Of a stretch of 64,000 nt of DNA, positions 25,676 through 34,879 are shown piece by piece (position 1 is the stretch's first letter; every line of letters starts with the position of its first letter). A program made the position numbers and the translations under genes. The DNA comes from Ignavibacteriota bacterium (lineage in GTDB: Bacteria; Bacteroidota; Ignavibacteria; UBA10030), in assembly GCA_022616555.1 (NCBI GenBank), contig JAKEEG010000049.1:1-64000 (forward strand), written 5' to 3'. The notes beneath the pieces are model-generated. The model had not been told where the DNA came from and searched no databases. It saw only the letters and a program-made list of their open reading frames with translations.

Positions 25676-26995
25676 ATGGCTCATTCAATTATCCGTGCTC
25701 TCCCCGTTCTCTTCGTCTGGCAATTGGTTTCGGTCGTTACTGGTTTTTTCACTCAGGTATTCCTTGCCCGCTCGTTGGGTCCACATGATAAAGGGATTCT
25801 CGATCTCTTTTTACTTATTCCTATTGTTGCTTCATCGGTTGTTGACGTCGGCCTGCTCTCGGCCAATACGTACTTTGCCGGAAAAGGAACAGCTTCCCTT
25901 CGTACTCTCCATGCGAATACATTGCTCTGGAGCATTTTTGTCGGTATGGCCACCATCATTATCGGATTCTTTTTGACGAGTGTTGGGAAAAGTCCGTTCG
26001 AGTCTCTGACAACCAGTCAATTTTTACTTTCCATCTCGTTGATATTGCCATCGCTGTACGTGTCTCTTTGGTCGGGGCTTATGTATGGCACCGGTCAATC
26101 CGTGTTGGTTTATCGAATCACGGGCGCAATTTCACTTGCCTCGCTGGCGGCATATGGTTTAGCTCTCTTGGGCGGCGCGCAACTTGAGAGCGTGCTTTGG
26201 ATAAGCATTGCGCTGATAACTATTAAAGCTCTTATACCTTTGGTTCATTTCTCGAGAAGTGTTGGTCTGGAATTTTCGATGGATTTCTCTATCTTGAAGC
26301 AATCCATCAAGTACGGGGTTGCCCTCTACGTGGGCATTGCTCTGAATATGCTCCATTTTCGGTTTAGTCAGTTTTTTGTAGAATCGTACCTGGGACCTTT
26401 CGAATTAGGTTATTATGCGCTCGCAGTACGCATTGCGGAATTAATTTGGCTCCTCGATTTTGTAGTGATCAACGCATCAGTTTTCAATATCACATCGTCT
26501 AGTCTCGAAGAATCTGCCCGGATTACCCAGCGCATGACTCGCATGATTGGGCTGATGGTGATTTTGTTCGCGCTCGCAGTCGGACTCGCCTCGCCTCAAC
26601 TCATACCTTTGGTGTTCGGAAAGGATTTTGCACCTGCAGTTACACCATTACTCCTTCTCCTTCCAGGCATCGTTGCATGGAGTGTCGGACGAAGTGTTGC
26701 GCAATTTATTTCCTATCAAGTGGGAAAACCCTGGCTCAATACTCAGGCAGCAGCATTTGCGTTTGTTCTCAATATCATCCTGAATATTTTGCTGATCCCA
26801 ACTTTTGGTGTTGCTGGGGCATCCCTCGCCGCTACATTTTCATATTTTAGTATCACGATAGTTCTTTCGCTGATCTTTCGAAAACTCGCATCCGTGAAAT
26901 TACTTTCCACATTCATTCCACAGCGAGACGACTTTCTCCTTCTGCGAGATACTGTCTTAAAAGACATCAGACTTTTCATGGCGGGTAAAAGGTAA
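25676..26995 (+). CDS. Polysaccharide flippase, Wzx/MATE-like
   Basis: A 439-residue inner-membrane protein with about 12 TM helices, of the oligosaccharide flippase (MOP superfamily) type. The N-terminal pattern WQLVSVVTGFFTQVFLARSLGPHDKGILDLFLL and the C-terminal VAGASLAATFSYFSITIVLSLIFRK are typical. It would export the lipid-linked glycan made by the genes on either side. A second flippase at 47880 serves the exopolysaccharide locus, so the two clusters appear to be separate assembly lines. Confidence 0.88.
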   Translation: MAHSIIRALPVLFVWQLVSVVTGFFTQVFLARSLGPHDKGILDLFLLIPIVASSVVDVGLLSANTYFAGKGTASLRTLHANTLLWSIFVGMATIIIGFFLTSVGKSPFESLTTSQFLLSISLILPSLYVSLWSGLMYGTGQSVLVYRITGAISLASLAAYGLALLGGAQLESVLWISIALITIKALIPLVHFSRSVGLEFSMDFSILKQSIKYGVALYVGIALNMLHFRFSQFFVESYLGPFELGYYALAVRIAELIWLLDFVVINASVFNITSSSLEESARITQRMTRMIGLMVILFALAVGLASPQLIPLVFGKDFAPAVTPLLLLLPGIVAWSVGRSVAQFISYQVGKPWLNTQAAAFAFVLNIILNILLIPTFGVAGASLAATFSYFSITIVLSLIFRKLASVKLLSTFIPQRDDFLLLRDTVLKDIRLFMAGKR

Positions 26996-27000
26996 GCGCC

Positions 27001-27996
27001 ATGCACATTTCTACCCTTCGTTGGGAAGAGTTCTACGGGCTTCTCGCACAACAATCGAATCGATTAATTGACCCTTCGACCGGGAAAGTCTTAGAGCAAT
27101 GGGTACACACTATTGCCTGTCCGATTTGTGGCTCCGCTGATTATACACTTCGTGTGTTTCGCAGCGGGTTTCAGTACGTAACATGCAACCGATGTGCCCT
27201 GGTCTATATCAACCCGCAGCTGACTCAAGAAGCAATTACTACTGTTTACAACGACGAAGCTGTACGAAAATTTTTTTTCGAACAACTGCTGCTGCCGTTT
27301 GTCGAAAGGGATCAACAGCCAGAATTTCATGCTCGCGCACGGGAATTACGGTCAATGGTTTCAACATCGCAGCCCCGGCTCCTCGATATCGGCAGTGCGG
27401 CGGGAAATTTTCTCCTGATTGCCCAGCAACACGGTTTTATTGGTGAAGGGCTGGAGTTGAATGAGTTATATCTCGATTTTATCAATAAGAATAGAAAACT
27501 TACTGTCTACAACAAATTGCTGGAGGATATGAAGTACCCCAACGCAACATTCGATGTAGTCACGTTGTGGGATGTGCTAGAGCATCTTCCCCAGCCTTGC
27601 CAGACAGTAGCGGAGATTTCACGGATTCTTCGGCCTCAAGGCCTTATCGCTTTAACGACAATTAACCATCGATGCTTCAATGAAAAAATTCTTAAAGAAC
27701 GTTGGAGATATTATACGCCGCCTGATCACCTTTGTTCCTTCACTCCCGGCGTGCTCAAAAATTTATTGAACCAATGCGGTTTTACCAACGTGACGATTCG
27801 TCACCATTATATGTTTGAGGTGTTGGCGGAGCACTACTTTCGATTTGCGTTGCCTCCTTCGGAAAGGGATTCCGTCAATCTGTTTATCAAAAAGGCAAAA
27901 AAAATCCTTTATTTATTGTTGACTCGAGGTTCAGAAGCGATCATGAATACCCTCAGAAGCGGCGATCTTTTGACTGTCTATGCTCGAAAAGATTGA
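27001..27996 (+). CDS. SAM methyltransferase with N-terminal zinc-ribbon-like cysteines
   Basis: A 331-residue methyltransferase of the same layout as that at 12080. CPIC (about residue 40) and CNRC (about 62) make a probable zinc site, then INPQLTQEAITTVYNDEAV, then SAM motif LLDIGSAAGNFLLIAQQHG, LELNELYLDFINKN, and VTLWDVLEHLPQPCQTVAEI. HRCFNEKILKERWRYYTPPDHLCSF is a typical downstream segment. It starts 5 bp after the flippase gene. Likely sugar or nucleotide-sugar methylation; target unknown. Confidence 0.85.
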   Translation: MHISTLRWEEFYGLLAQQSNRLIDPSTGKVLEQWVHTIACPICGSADYTLRVFRSGFQYVTCNRCALVYINPQLTQEAITTVYNDEAVRKFFFEQLLLPFVERDQQPEFHARARELRSMVSTSQPRLLDIGSAAGNFLLIAQQHGFIGEGLELNELYLDFINKNRKLTVYNKLLEDMKYPNATFDVVTLWDVLEHLPQPCQTVAEISRILRPQGLIALTTINHRCFNEKILKERWRYYTPPDHLCSFTPGVLKNLLNQCGFTNVTIRHHYMFEVLAEHYFRFALPPSERDSVNLFIKKAKKILYLLLTRGSEAIMNTLRSGDLLTVYARKD

Positions 27997-28034
27997 TTAA
28001 CTTTTCTGTTAATGAATGATAAATCAAAACTATC

Positions 28035-28505
28035 ATGAGCCAGACTGAACATAGTATCACCAATACTCGCGCCACCGTACTCGTCCTCTCAGGAAACTCA
28101 CAAACTCTTAGCGAGCAAGTCCGGCTGGCAACGGGCATTACGTCTGTTAACGTGGTTGCAACGGATGAAAGGATGATACGCCGGTTTCGAGAAATGCTCC
28201 GGTTAATAAGAAACGCATCGGGCTCATCCTTGCTATGCTTTGGATGCAGTGATCTTGAGCTGCAAAGATTTCAAGTTATCCTGAAAAGTTATTTGCTGTT
28301 GTCTGGGGCTTCAACTCTGTGTATTCTCGATGAGCGGGGGAGAAATGCCAAGGTTACGGTTCCGGCAGTGTTGTTGTTTGATATTCCGAGGTTCCTGTTC
28401 GAGTTAGCGGCGAGTGCCATCGTAATCGTTGTCACGTCAATCACATTGTTTGGTATGCGGTTTTCACTTCGGAAGAGAACACGAAAAGTAATTGTTGAAG
28501 AGTAA
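28035..28505 (+). CDS. Unknown one-TM protein in the glycan locus
   Basis: I do not recognise this 156-residue protein. The first 110 residues are predicted alpha/beta (TRATVLVLSGNS, SSLLCFGCSDLELQRFQVIL, ASTLCILDERGRNAKVTV), reminiscent of a Rossmann half, and a single hydrophobic helix at about residues 122-143 is followed by a basic tail (RFSLRKRTRKVIVEE). No catalytic motif is visible. Start ATG 28035 sits 38 bp after the methyltransferase gene, and the next methyltransferase starts 9 bp after the stop. It may be a membrane-tethered accessory for a glycosyltransferase. A truncated larger enzyme is another possibility. Confidence 0.65.
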   Translation: MSQTEHSITNTRATVLVLSGNSQTLSEQVRLATGITSVNVVATDERMIRRFREMLRLIRNASGSSLLCFGCSDLELQRFQVILKSYLLLSGASTLCILDERGRNAKVTVPAVLLFDIPRFLFELAASAIVIVVTSITLFGMRFSLRKRTRKVIVEE

Positions 28506-28514
28506 ACTTAAAGT

Positions 28515-29315
28515 ATGACTACCGAACAAAATGCAGAGCAACTAAAGCAAAAAGTTCGCGAGTATTGGAACGCAAACCCATGCGGAACTCAATTCGCTCA
28601 CACTGACTGGGGGACGAAAGAATTCTTTGACGAAGTAGAACGTTTCCGTTACTCCTCCCAGCCATTTATGAAAGAACTTGTGGGCTTTGACCGATTCGCC
28701 GGAAAACGGCTTCTCGAAATCGGCTGCGGTCTGGGAACCGATCTGTTTCAGTTTGCGCGCGGAGGCGCGAGTGTGACGGGAACAGATCTAACGCCCCGGA
28801 GCATAGAGCTCGCCAAGGCTCGGTTTGACATGGCCGGGGTTCCCGCGCAGATGTTGGTCGCAGATGCTGAGAATCTTCCGTTTGAAAACGATTCGTTCGA
28901 TGTCGTGTACTCGTTCGGAGTGTTGCACCACACGCCGAATACCGAAAAAGCAATCCGCGAGGCGTACCGTGTACTTCGGCCGGGAGGAACAATCATTCTG
29001 ATGCTCTATCACAAGCATTCGCTTCATGTGTATCTCGGCGCTCCGCTGTATTGGCTTGCAGGCAAGATTCGCAAGGGATCCCTCTCTGCGCTTGAGAATT
29101 ACATACGCATCTACGACGGCGACGAAAATCCGCTCGGCAAAGCCTACTCCCGCTCAGAAGCCCGACGGATGATGAGAAACTTTTCAAACGTGAGAGTGAC
29201 ATTATGCGACCCAATCCGCCGAAAATACTCGCGCCCGCTGAATACTGTCAATCAATTGTTGTTTGCGCGTTGGTTGGGATTTTGGATGGTATTGAAAGGA
29301 AAGAAGCCCGCGTGA
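28515..29315 (+). CDS. Class I SAM methyltransferase
   Basis: A 266-residue methyltransferase of the UbiE/Coq5-like type. An N-terminal helical segment (VREYWNANPCGTQFAHTDWG) precedes LLEIGCGLGTDLFQFARGGASVTGTDL (motif I), ADAENLPFENDSFDVVYSFGVLHHTPN (motifs II/III) and AYRVLRPGGTIILMLYH. The WNANPCGT opening is seen in many methyltransferases of surface-glycan clusters. The C-terminal 80 residues are basic and may contact membrane or substrate. Substrate unknown. Confidence 0.87.
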   Translation: MTTEQNAEQLKQKVREYWNANPCGTQFAHTDWGTKEFFDEVERFRYSSQPFMKELVGFDRFAGKRLLEIGCGLGTDLFQFARGGASVTGTDLTPRSIELAKARFDMAGVPAQMLVADAENLPFENDSFDVVYSFGVLHHTPNTEKAIREAYRVLRPGGTIILMLYHKHSLHVYLGAPLYWLAGKIRKGSLSALENYIRIYDGDENPLGKAYSRSEARRMMRNFSNVRVTLCDPIRRKYSRPLNTVNQLLFARWLGFWMVLKGKKPA

Positions 29316-29376
29316 GCAATATTCTTATGACCCATGACGTGCCTGTTTGCATGCTTGAACAATTCAGCAAGCAGTT

Positions 29377-30552
29377 ATGAAAGCGATGTTTCTCAGGACA
29401 GACTTTTACGGTCAACTGAACGTTGGAGGATCGTTTTCGCACGCAGCGGGATTCCTCGGGGGGCTTCGTAAACTTGGGCACCCCTACTTTGTCGTCAGCA
29501 GCGGCGCTTTTCCAGCGGCAAACGATGCACAGGTCTACCAGATTCCCTACTCCAAATTTTTTTGGAATCTTCCTGAAGTTCATTCGATAGCGTACAATGC
29601 AAGGGTCATCCGGCGCGCACAACAAATCCTTCAGCGAGAAGAACCCGATTTTATCTACCACCGGCATAGCGAGTTCAATTTCGCAAGTTCTGTGCTCGCG
29701 CGAAAATTCAGCATTCCACTGGTTCTCGAGTTCAACGGCTCGGAAGTATGGGTGAAAAAAAACTGGGGAGTGATGTATTTGAAAGGCATCCTACAAAACG
29801 CCGAGGATGTTCAGTTGTTGAGTGCGGACCTCATTGTGGTTGTTTCGGATGTGATTAAAGAAAGTCTTATTCAGTGGGGTGTCGACCCGGATAAAATTCT
29901 GGTTAATCCTAACGGTGTTGACCCGGATCAATTTCATCCCGGTGTTGATGGCTCGCAAGTCCGGAAGCTGAATCGGCTCGAGGGAAAAATCATAGCGGGT
30001 TTTGTGGGCACGTTTGGCGCGTGGCATGGCGTTGAAGTCATGGCGAAGGCAATTAAACCCACGATTGAGAAAAACCCGCTAGTACATTTTTTGATAGTAG
30101 GCGACGGCGCACTTCGCGGCGAGGTCGAAAGAATCATTCGCGACGATAATGTTGAGGAATACGTCACGTTGACCGGGTCTGTGGCTCATTCCGATATCCC
30201 CCGGTATTTGGCTGCGTGCGACGTATTGCTCTCTCCGCACGTCCACAGCGTTGACGGCACACAATTTTTTGGCTCCCCGACGAAGCTATTTGAATACATG
30301 GCGATGGCGAAACCGGTCGTAGCAAGTGGCGTTGGACAGATTGGTGATGTCATCCATGATGGGAGAAACGGTTTGCTGATGAAAGAACGCGATCACGTTG
30401 ACCTTGCGGAAAAAATTCTCACACTCTCTCACGATACTGCCTTGCGCGAACGTCTCGGAAGCGCAGCGCGACAAGATGCTCTTCAACATTATACCTGGGA
30501 GCAGAACGCGAGGCGAGTAACTGAAGCTGTCCAACCATTGTTGAAACGGTAA
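29377..30552 (+). CDS. GT4 glycosyltransferase
   Basis: A 391-residue GT-B glycosyltransferase. N-terminal MFLRTDFYGQLNVGGSFSHAAGFLGGL; acceptor-side YHRHSEFNFASSVLARKFSIPLVLEFNGSEVW; donor domain IIAGFVGTFGAWHGVEVMAKAIKP, VHFLIVGDGALRGEVERII, YLAACDVLLSPH, and FFGSPTKLFEYMAMAKPVVASGVGQIGDVI (the SP-K-EYMA acidic motif of GT4). It starts 61 bp after the methyltransferase gene and ends 3 bp before the heparinase-like gene. Confidence 0.9.
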   Translation: MKAMFLRTDFYGQLNVGGSFSHAAGFLGGLRKLGHPYFVVSSGAFPAANDAQVYQIPYSKFFWNLPEVHSIAYNARVIRRAQQILQREEPDFIYHRHSEFNFASSVLARKFSIPLVLEFNGSEVWVKKNWGVMYLKGILQNAEDVQLLSADLIVVVSDVIKESLIQWGVDPDKILVNPNGVDPDQFHPGVDGSQVRKLNRLEGKIIAGFVGTFGAWHGVEVMAKAIKPTIEKNPLVHFLIVGDGALRGEVERIIRDDNVEEYVTLTGSVAHSDIPRYLAACDVLLSPHVHSVDGTQFFGSPTKLFEYMAMAKPVVASGVGQIGDVIHDGRNGLLMKERDHVDLAEKILTLSHDTALRERLGSAARQDALQHYTWEQNARRVTEAVQPLLKR

Positions 30553-30555
30553 TTT

Positions 30556-32538
30556 GTGGAACGGACTCTCGACCATTATCGAAAACTTATTACGCACCGG
30601 ATAGTCCGCCCGCGATGGTGGCGTCTCGTACTTGCAGACCAATTGAGTAGGTTGACTGCCGTCAGTTTTCGAAAACTCTTTCCCTATCGTGCACCGAGTG
30701 ACGAGTGGCTTGAAGATTTTCACAAGAATGCACGGTTCCGTTTTTACGTTCATCCTCGAAACCAAAAAGATTTCTTTCTTCACCAATTGACTCAAACTCA
30801 GAGTCAAGACCAAATCCTTCAAGAAGCCGGAGATGTCTTAGAAAATAAATTTCAAACGCTTGGGTCCAGTACTGTCTCTCTGGGTAGCTCGATCAACTGG
30901 CAACTCGATTTTAAAAGCGGCAAAGAGTGGCCGCTCGCCGCTGCGGGTGAACTGGATTTACTTGACCTCACCTACCACTCGGACGTTAAAGTGCCATGGG
31001 AATTAAGTCGATTTCACCAAGTCTGGTGGCTGGGCAAAGCTTATTGGCTTACGCGCAACGAACAGTACGCGGAAAAATTCCGCGACCTTGTGAACGATTG
31101 GATTGACCAAAACCCAATTGGCAAGGGAGTCAATTGGGTTATTGCAATGGAAGTTTCCATCCGCGCCTGCAATTGGATCGCAGGCTATTACTTTTTTTGT
31201 GAATCGAAAACTTGTTCAAGTGATTTTTGGATAAAGCTTCTGAAAAGCCTGTATACCCACGGTCTGTTTATCAGGAATAATCTTGAATACTCGCGAAAAA
31301 GCGGAAATCATTTTCTCTCTAATCTTGTTGGACTCGTTTTTTTAGGCGTCTTGTTTTCCGATACGCGGTTCGGGAAAGAGTGGTTGCATGTCGGTGTGCA
31401 ATCCCTGACGAATGAACTGCCGTGCCAGGTTACACCGGATGGCGTTGACTACGAAAAGTCTACCAGTTACCAGCAATTGGTGCTTGAATTTTTTACTGCC
31501 GCAACAATTTTATGCCAACGGAACAAGATCCGTTTCAGCGAATCCTACATGAAGCAGCTGGAATCAATGTTTGAATACGTGCAGCACTACACGCGACCCG
31601 ACGGTTCCATTCCGCTTGTCGGTGACGCGGACGATGGGCGCCTGTTTCGGTTTTCCATGAACGACAACATCAACGACCACCGGCATATGCTTTCCGTCGG
31701 GGCTGTGTTGTTCAACCGCAGCGATTTCAAACATGCCGCGGGAAAATTTTCGCAAGATGCCCTCTGGTATTTCGGAGGCGAAGGCTTTGAGAAGTACCAG
31801 CTCTTGCGCGAGGAACCCAGGCCGCTTGCCTCACAAGCATTTCCACACGGCGGATTTTATGTCATGCGAGGCGTGAACGCACACGTATTCATCGACGCTG
31901 GAGACATCGGGATGAATGGACGAGGGGGCCACGGCCATAACGATACGTTCAGCTTCGAGCTATGGGTGGAAGGCCGGCCGTTTATCGTCGATTCCGGAAC
32001 CTACGCCTACACGTTCGATGTCGAAGCACGGCAGGCGTTTCGGAGTACTCGCGCGCACAATACAATCATGATCGACGATCGGGAAATCGCCGAGTTTGCC
32101 GGGCTCTGGAGCATTAAGGAAGATCTCACGAGTCCCAAGGTGTTGCAATGGAAAACATCCGGCGAATCGGACATTCTCGAAGCGGAACACTATGGTTACG
32201 CGCGGCTGTCACAGCCTGTCACACACCGCAGAAAGTACGAATTCGATAAACAAAGAACTTCATTAGCGATCACGGACACACTTTCCGGCACCGGGACACA
32301 TGTCCTACAGATGGGACTGCACCTCCATCCGGAGGTTGCAATAGAACAAACGCAGGGCAAACAATTTACAATATCGTCGGAAAAGGTGCGGTTGCGCATT
32401 GAGTTGAGCGAAAATGCGCATGTCGTTGATTCGTACTATTCACCGAGCTACGGGATGCGCATTCCCAATAAAGCGATACAGGTAAGAGTCTCCGCGCAGT
32501 TGCCTGTCAACATCAGCACGATGATTTCCCGCGGTTAA
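30556..32538 (+). CDS. Heparinase II/III-family protein
   Basis: A 660-residue protein starting at GTG 30556, 3 bp after the GT4 stop. The N-terminal alpha/alpha toroid includes WELSRFHQVWWLGKAYWLT, NWVIAMEVSIRACNWI and SGNHFLSNLVGLVFLGVLF; the C-terminal beta-sandwich includes GGHGHNDTFSFELWVEGRPF and VDSGTYAYTFD, the core heparinase II/III signature. No signal peptide is evident, which is usual for the version encoded in O-antigen and exopolysaccharide loci together with asnB and GT4 genes. The family cleaves or modifies uronic-acid glycans; in such clusters the true role is unsettled. It ends the plus-strand locus. Confidence 0.87.
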   Translation: MERTLDHYRKLITHRIVRPRWWRLVLADQLSRLTAVSFRKLFPYRAPSDEWLEDFHKNARFRFYVHPRNQKDFFLHQLTQTQSQDQILQEAGDVLENKFQTLGSSTVSLGSSINWQLDFKSGKEWPLAAAGELDLLDLTYHSDVKVPWELSRFHQVWWLGKAYWLTRNEQYAEKFRDLVNDWIDQNPIGKGVNWVIAMEVSIRACNWIAGYYFFCESKTCSSDFWIKLLKSLYTHGLFIRNNLEYSRKSGNHFLSNLVGLVFLGVLFSDTRFGKEWLHVGVQSLTNELPCQVTPDGVDYEKSTSYQQLVLEFFTAATILCQRNKIRFSESYMKQLESMFEYVQHYTRPDGSIPLVGDADDGRLFRFSMNDNINDHRHMLSVGAVLFNRSDFKHAAGKFSQDALWYFGGEGFEKYQLLREEPRPLASQAFPHGGFYVMRGVNAHVFIDAGDIGMNGRGGHGHNDTFSFELWVEGRPFIVDSGTYAYTFDVEARQAFRSTRAHNTIMIDDREIAEFAGLWSIKEDLTSPKVLQWKTSGESDILEAEHYGYARLSQPVTHRRKYEFDKQRTSLAITDTLSGTGTHVLQMGLHLHPEVAIEQTQGKQFTISSEKVRLRIELSENAHVVDSYYSPSYGMRIPNKAIQVRVSAQLPVNISTMISRG

Positions 32539-32541
32539 TTC

Positions 32542-33177
32542 TTATTGCTTGTGCTTCATGGCGAAGTAAAGAGCAACGCCGTACAAAACAAATCCTATTG
32601 CAAACAGTTCATACCAGTACGGCATCGGCATTTGCATGCGCAGCGTTGCATCGATGTCGTACGTAAATGAAAACAAGATGATAAGCGAGCCGAGTATCGA
32701 AAGCATCCACGCCCGTTTACCCGGCTTGTAGACTTCGCCGTTGCGCTCTCTCTGAAGAATTAGCCAGCCTGCCAACATTAACACGAGCGAAATCAGTACC
32801 GGCGCGATTACTGGACCGATCCAGGGAAAAGGGATAAGGAACAACACATCCCAGTCCAGCAGTGAAGAAGGCCAATCGAGCGTTACTTTCAGCCAGACGT
32901 AATAGAAAATATCCCACACGCCGAAGGCGATTGCGAAGTACGCGAACTTGCTCCACCGCGTTGTGCCGGCAATGATTCCGGCCGCACCGAGCATGATGAT
33001 TGTTGAAAACTCACGCGCAATCTCAACGATGAGGGGAAAATCCGGTGTGAACTTCAGCGGGAACTCAAACCCATGCGGATAGTACAACATCCGGAGATAC
33101 ACGACAACGGAAGCTTCCACAAACGCAAACGCGATGGCGAAGAGGGAAACCCAGAGGATGCGATGGTACATATTCAT
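32542..33177 (-). CDS. Six-TM membrane protein of unknown function
   Basis: A 211-residue integral membrane protein with about six TM helices (for example WVSLFAIAFAFVEASVVVYL, FSTIIMLGAAGIIAG, GPVIAPVLISLVLMLAGWLIL, YELFAIGFVLYGVALYFAM). Short loops carry conserved-looking Trp and Pro (TLDWPSSLLDWDVLF, FPWIGPV). I cannot assign a family with confidence. It is convergent with the heparinase-like gene (3 bp between stops) and 44 bp downstream of the sensor kinase gene, a gap holding a 28-bp palindrome. Confidence 0.75.
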   Translation of the reverse strand: MNMYHRILWVSLFAIAFAFVEASVVVYLRMLYYPHGFEFPLKFTPDFPLIVEIAREFSTIIMLGAAGIIAGTTRWSKFAYFAIAFGVWDIFYYVWLKVTLDWPSSLLDWDVLFLIPFPWIGPVIAPVLISLVLMLAGWLILQRERNGEVYKPGKRAWMLSILGSLIILFSFTYDIDATLRMQMPMPYWYELFAIGFVLYGVALYFAMKHKQ

Positions 33178-33185
33178 ATCAACTC

Positions 33186-33213
33186 GTAGGGGCAGAATAT
33201 ATTCTGCCCCTAC
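33186..33213. repeat. 28-bp perfect palindrome, GTAGGGGC arms, core AGAATATATTCT
   Basis: The arms match those at 3346-3371, but the 12-base core is different and is itself a palindrome. It lies between the sensor kinase stop and the membrane-protein start. Confidence 0.88.
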
Positions 33214-33221
33214 AAAATGAA

Positions 33222-34655
33222 TTATTGTATCGGCATGGTAATAATAAACGTTGTGCCTTTGCCTTCGGTCGATTGCACTTCGATTTTTCCGCCCTGCATG
33301 TCAATCGTGCGCTTGGCAAGCGCGAGGTTTAAGCCCACGCCGCGCTCCTGTACGATTTTCACAAACGGCTCGAACACTTTATCCAGAAACGCCGCCGGGA
33401 TACCGCTCCCGTTATCGGCAATGGTGATGACTAGTTTTCCGTTTTCATTTGCCGTTGAGAGCGTAATTTCGCCGTCCGGCGGTACATAATTAATTGAGTA
33501 ATTGATGATGTTCATCAACGCTCGGGTGACGCGGTCGTAATCGAGCTGCGCGCTGCCGGTGTAGCCCTGTTGGACCTGGAGCCGAATTCCCTCGCGCTCC
33601 AAATCGGGCCTTACCATTTGCTCGACATAACCGATGACCTGCGGCACTCGGGCGGACATTTTGTTCGCTTTCAAATCTCCCGTGGTGAACTCCAACAAGT
33701 CCTGTGTAATTTTCTGCATCGTCTGCACGGAATTTTTCGTTGTCTCAAATGCCTGTTTGCGCTGGTCATCTGAACCGCTCCGCTGGAGTTGGTCCACCGA
33801 TGAAAGAATTTCCCGTATGGGCGCGCGGAAATCTCGTATGAGCGATTGCGCGATTTGCCCGACCGTCGACGTGCGCAGCGCATCCTGGCTCTGCTTCAGG
33901 GCTTTGCGCATACGGTCGAATGACTCGGCAAGTATGCCGAGCTCGTCGCTGGATTTTTTCATGCCGACATCGTAATTCAGGTTGCCCTTGCGCAGTTCTT
34001 CGGTTGCCGTTACCAGATTGCGCACGGGTTTCTGGATGAGCGAGCGGTAGAAGATAAACCCGACGCCCAGCGACACCGCGGCAAACCCGAGCGAGATAAT
34101 CGCCGTGCGGTTGGAGTTTGCGCGAATCGATTGGTTGATTTCCGTGAGCGGCAGTTTTACATGCGCAACACCGAGAATATGCCCGACTTCCACTTCGTGG
34201 CATGCCTGGCATTTTCGTTCAGCCTTAAACGGAATGATCGCCTCAAAATCCTCCTCGCGCCGCACGTACATCGCCGTCCCAGTGCTGAATACCTCTTCGC
34301 CGATCGACCCCTTGCTCATCGCTTCGCGCATGCGCGCATTCAAGCGGGTTGCACGCGTGGTGTCGTCGTCGAGGTCTTCAAGCAGGTGGAGATTGTCCGG
34401 GCGAATACGGATGTAAAGGTCGAGTAAACCGCCTGCGGTGCGGATTTTATTGAGAAAACTATCCTCGACTTTATACTTGTCGACCATCTGCGAGACGAGC
34501 GCTTCGCGCACAATGTGCGCCTTCTGGAAGGCGGCATCCTTGGCCTGTTCCAGCATTTGCTCTTCGGATGCCTGGATCGTCAGCTCATAGCTGCCGATGA
34601 TCGCAATAATAAAGAGCGGGACGAACGTGACAAGCAATTTAGTCGATAGGCGCAT
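33222..34655 (-). CDS. CXXCH-containing membrane sensor kinase with degenerate H-box
   Basis: A 477-residue histidine-kinase-like protein. TM1 at about residues 7-25, periplasmic sensor to about 183 containing a c-type haem motif C149-Q-A-C152-H153, TM2 at about 184-203, HAMP at about 205-258, dimerisation helices, and an ATPase domain at about 370-477 with N-box NIINYSINYV, DNGSGIP (G1) and GVGLNLALAKR (G2). The H-box region reads GQIAQSLIRDFRAPIREI: Arg274 (codon CGA) stands where the phosphoacceptor His belongs. No response regulator is adjacent. It may bind haem as a redox or NO sensor and act through a partner kinase or by allostery; that is inference. Confidence 0.85.
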   Translation of the reverse strand: MRLSTKLLVTFVPLFIIAIIGSYELTIQASEEQMLEQAKDAAFQKAHIVREALVSQMVDKYKVEDSFLNKIRTAGGLLDLYIRIRPDNLHLLEDLDDDTTRATRLNARMREAMSKGSIGEEVFSTGTAMYVRREEDFEAIIPFKAERKCQACHEVEVGHILGVAHVKLPLTEINQSIRANSNRTAIISLGFAAVSLGVGFIFYRSLIQKPVRNLVTATEELRKGNLNYDVGMKKSSDELGILAESFDRMRKALKQSQDALRTSTVGQIAQSLIRDFRAPIREILSSVDQLQRSGSDDQRKQAFETTKNSVQTMQKITQDLLEFTTGDLKANKMSARVPQVIGYVEQMVRPDLEREGIRLQVQQGYTGSAQLDYDRVTRALMNIINYSINYVPPDGEITLSTANENGKLVITIADNGSGIPAAFLDKVFEPFVKIVQERGVGLNLALAKRTIDMQGGKIEVQSTEGKGTTFIITMPIQ

Positions 34656-34811
34656 TACGCGTCTCCTTATACTAGCCGTGCCAAAAAGCGTGGGAGTTAC
34701 TTAAGAATACGAAACCGGAACACAAACGGATTTCGATGCATACAAGACTGGTCGAGAGTGTACGGCATTATCAAGAAAAAATCCAATATTCTTTGAGCGC
34801 ACATAAATACA

Positions 34812-34845
34812 GTGTCCCGCTGTCTTTTTGCCGGCAGCGGGACAC
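34812..34845 (-). terminator. Hairpin, likely terminator downstream of the M28 gene
   Basis: Perfect 11-bp stem (GTGTCCCGCTG 34812-34822 with CAGCGGGACAC 34835-34845), 12-base loop with a T-run. A CTTTTTG on the loop side and A-rich flanks make the strand assignment uncertain; on the minus strand it would end M28 transcripts before the sensor kinase gene. Confidence 0.45.
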
Positions 34846-34879
34846 AAAAAGCTCTGTAAGAATTTTATATTGGCAACCC

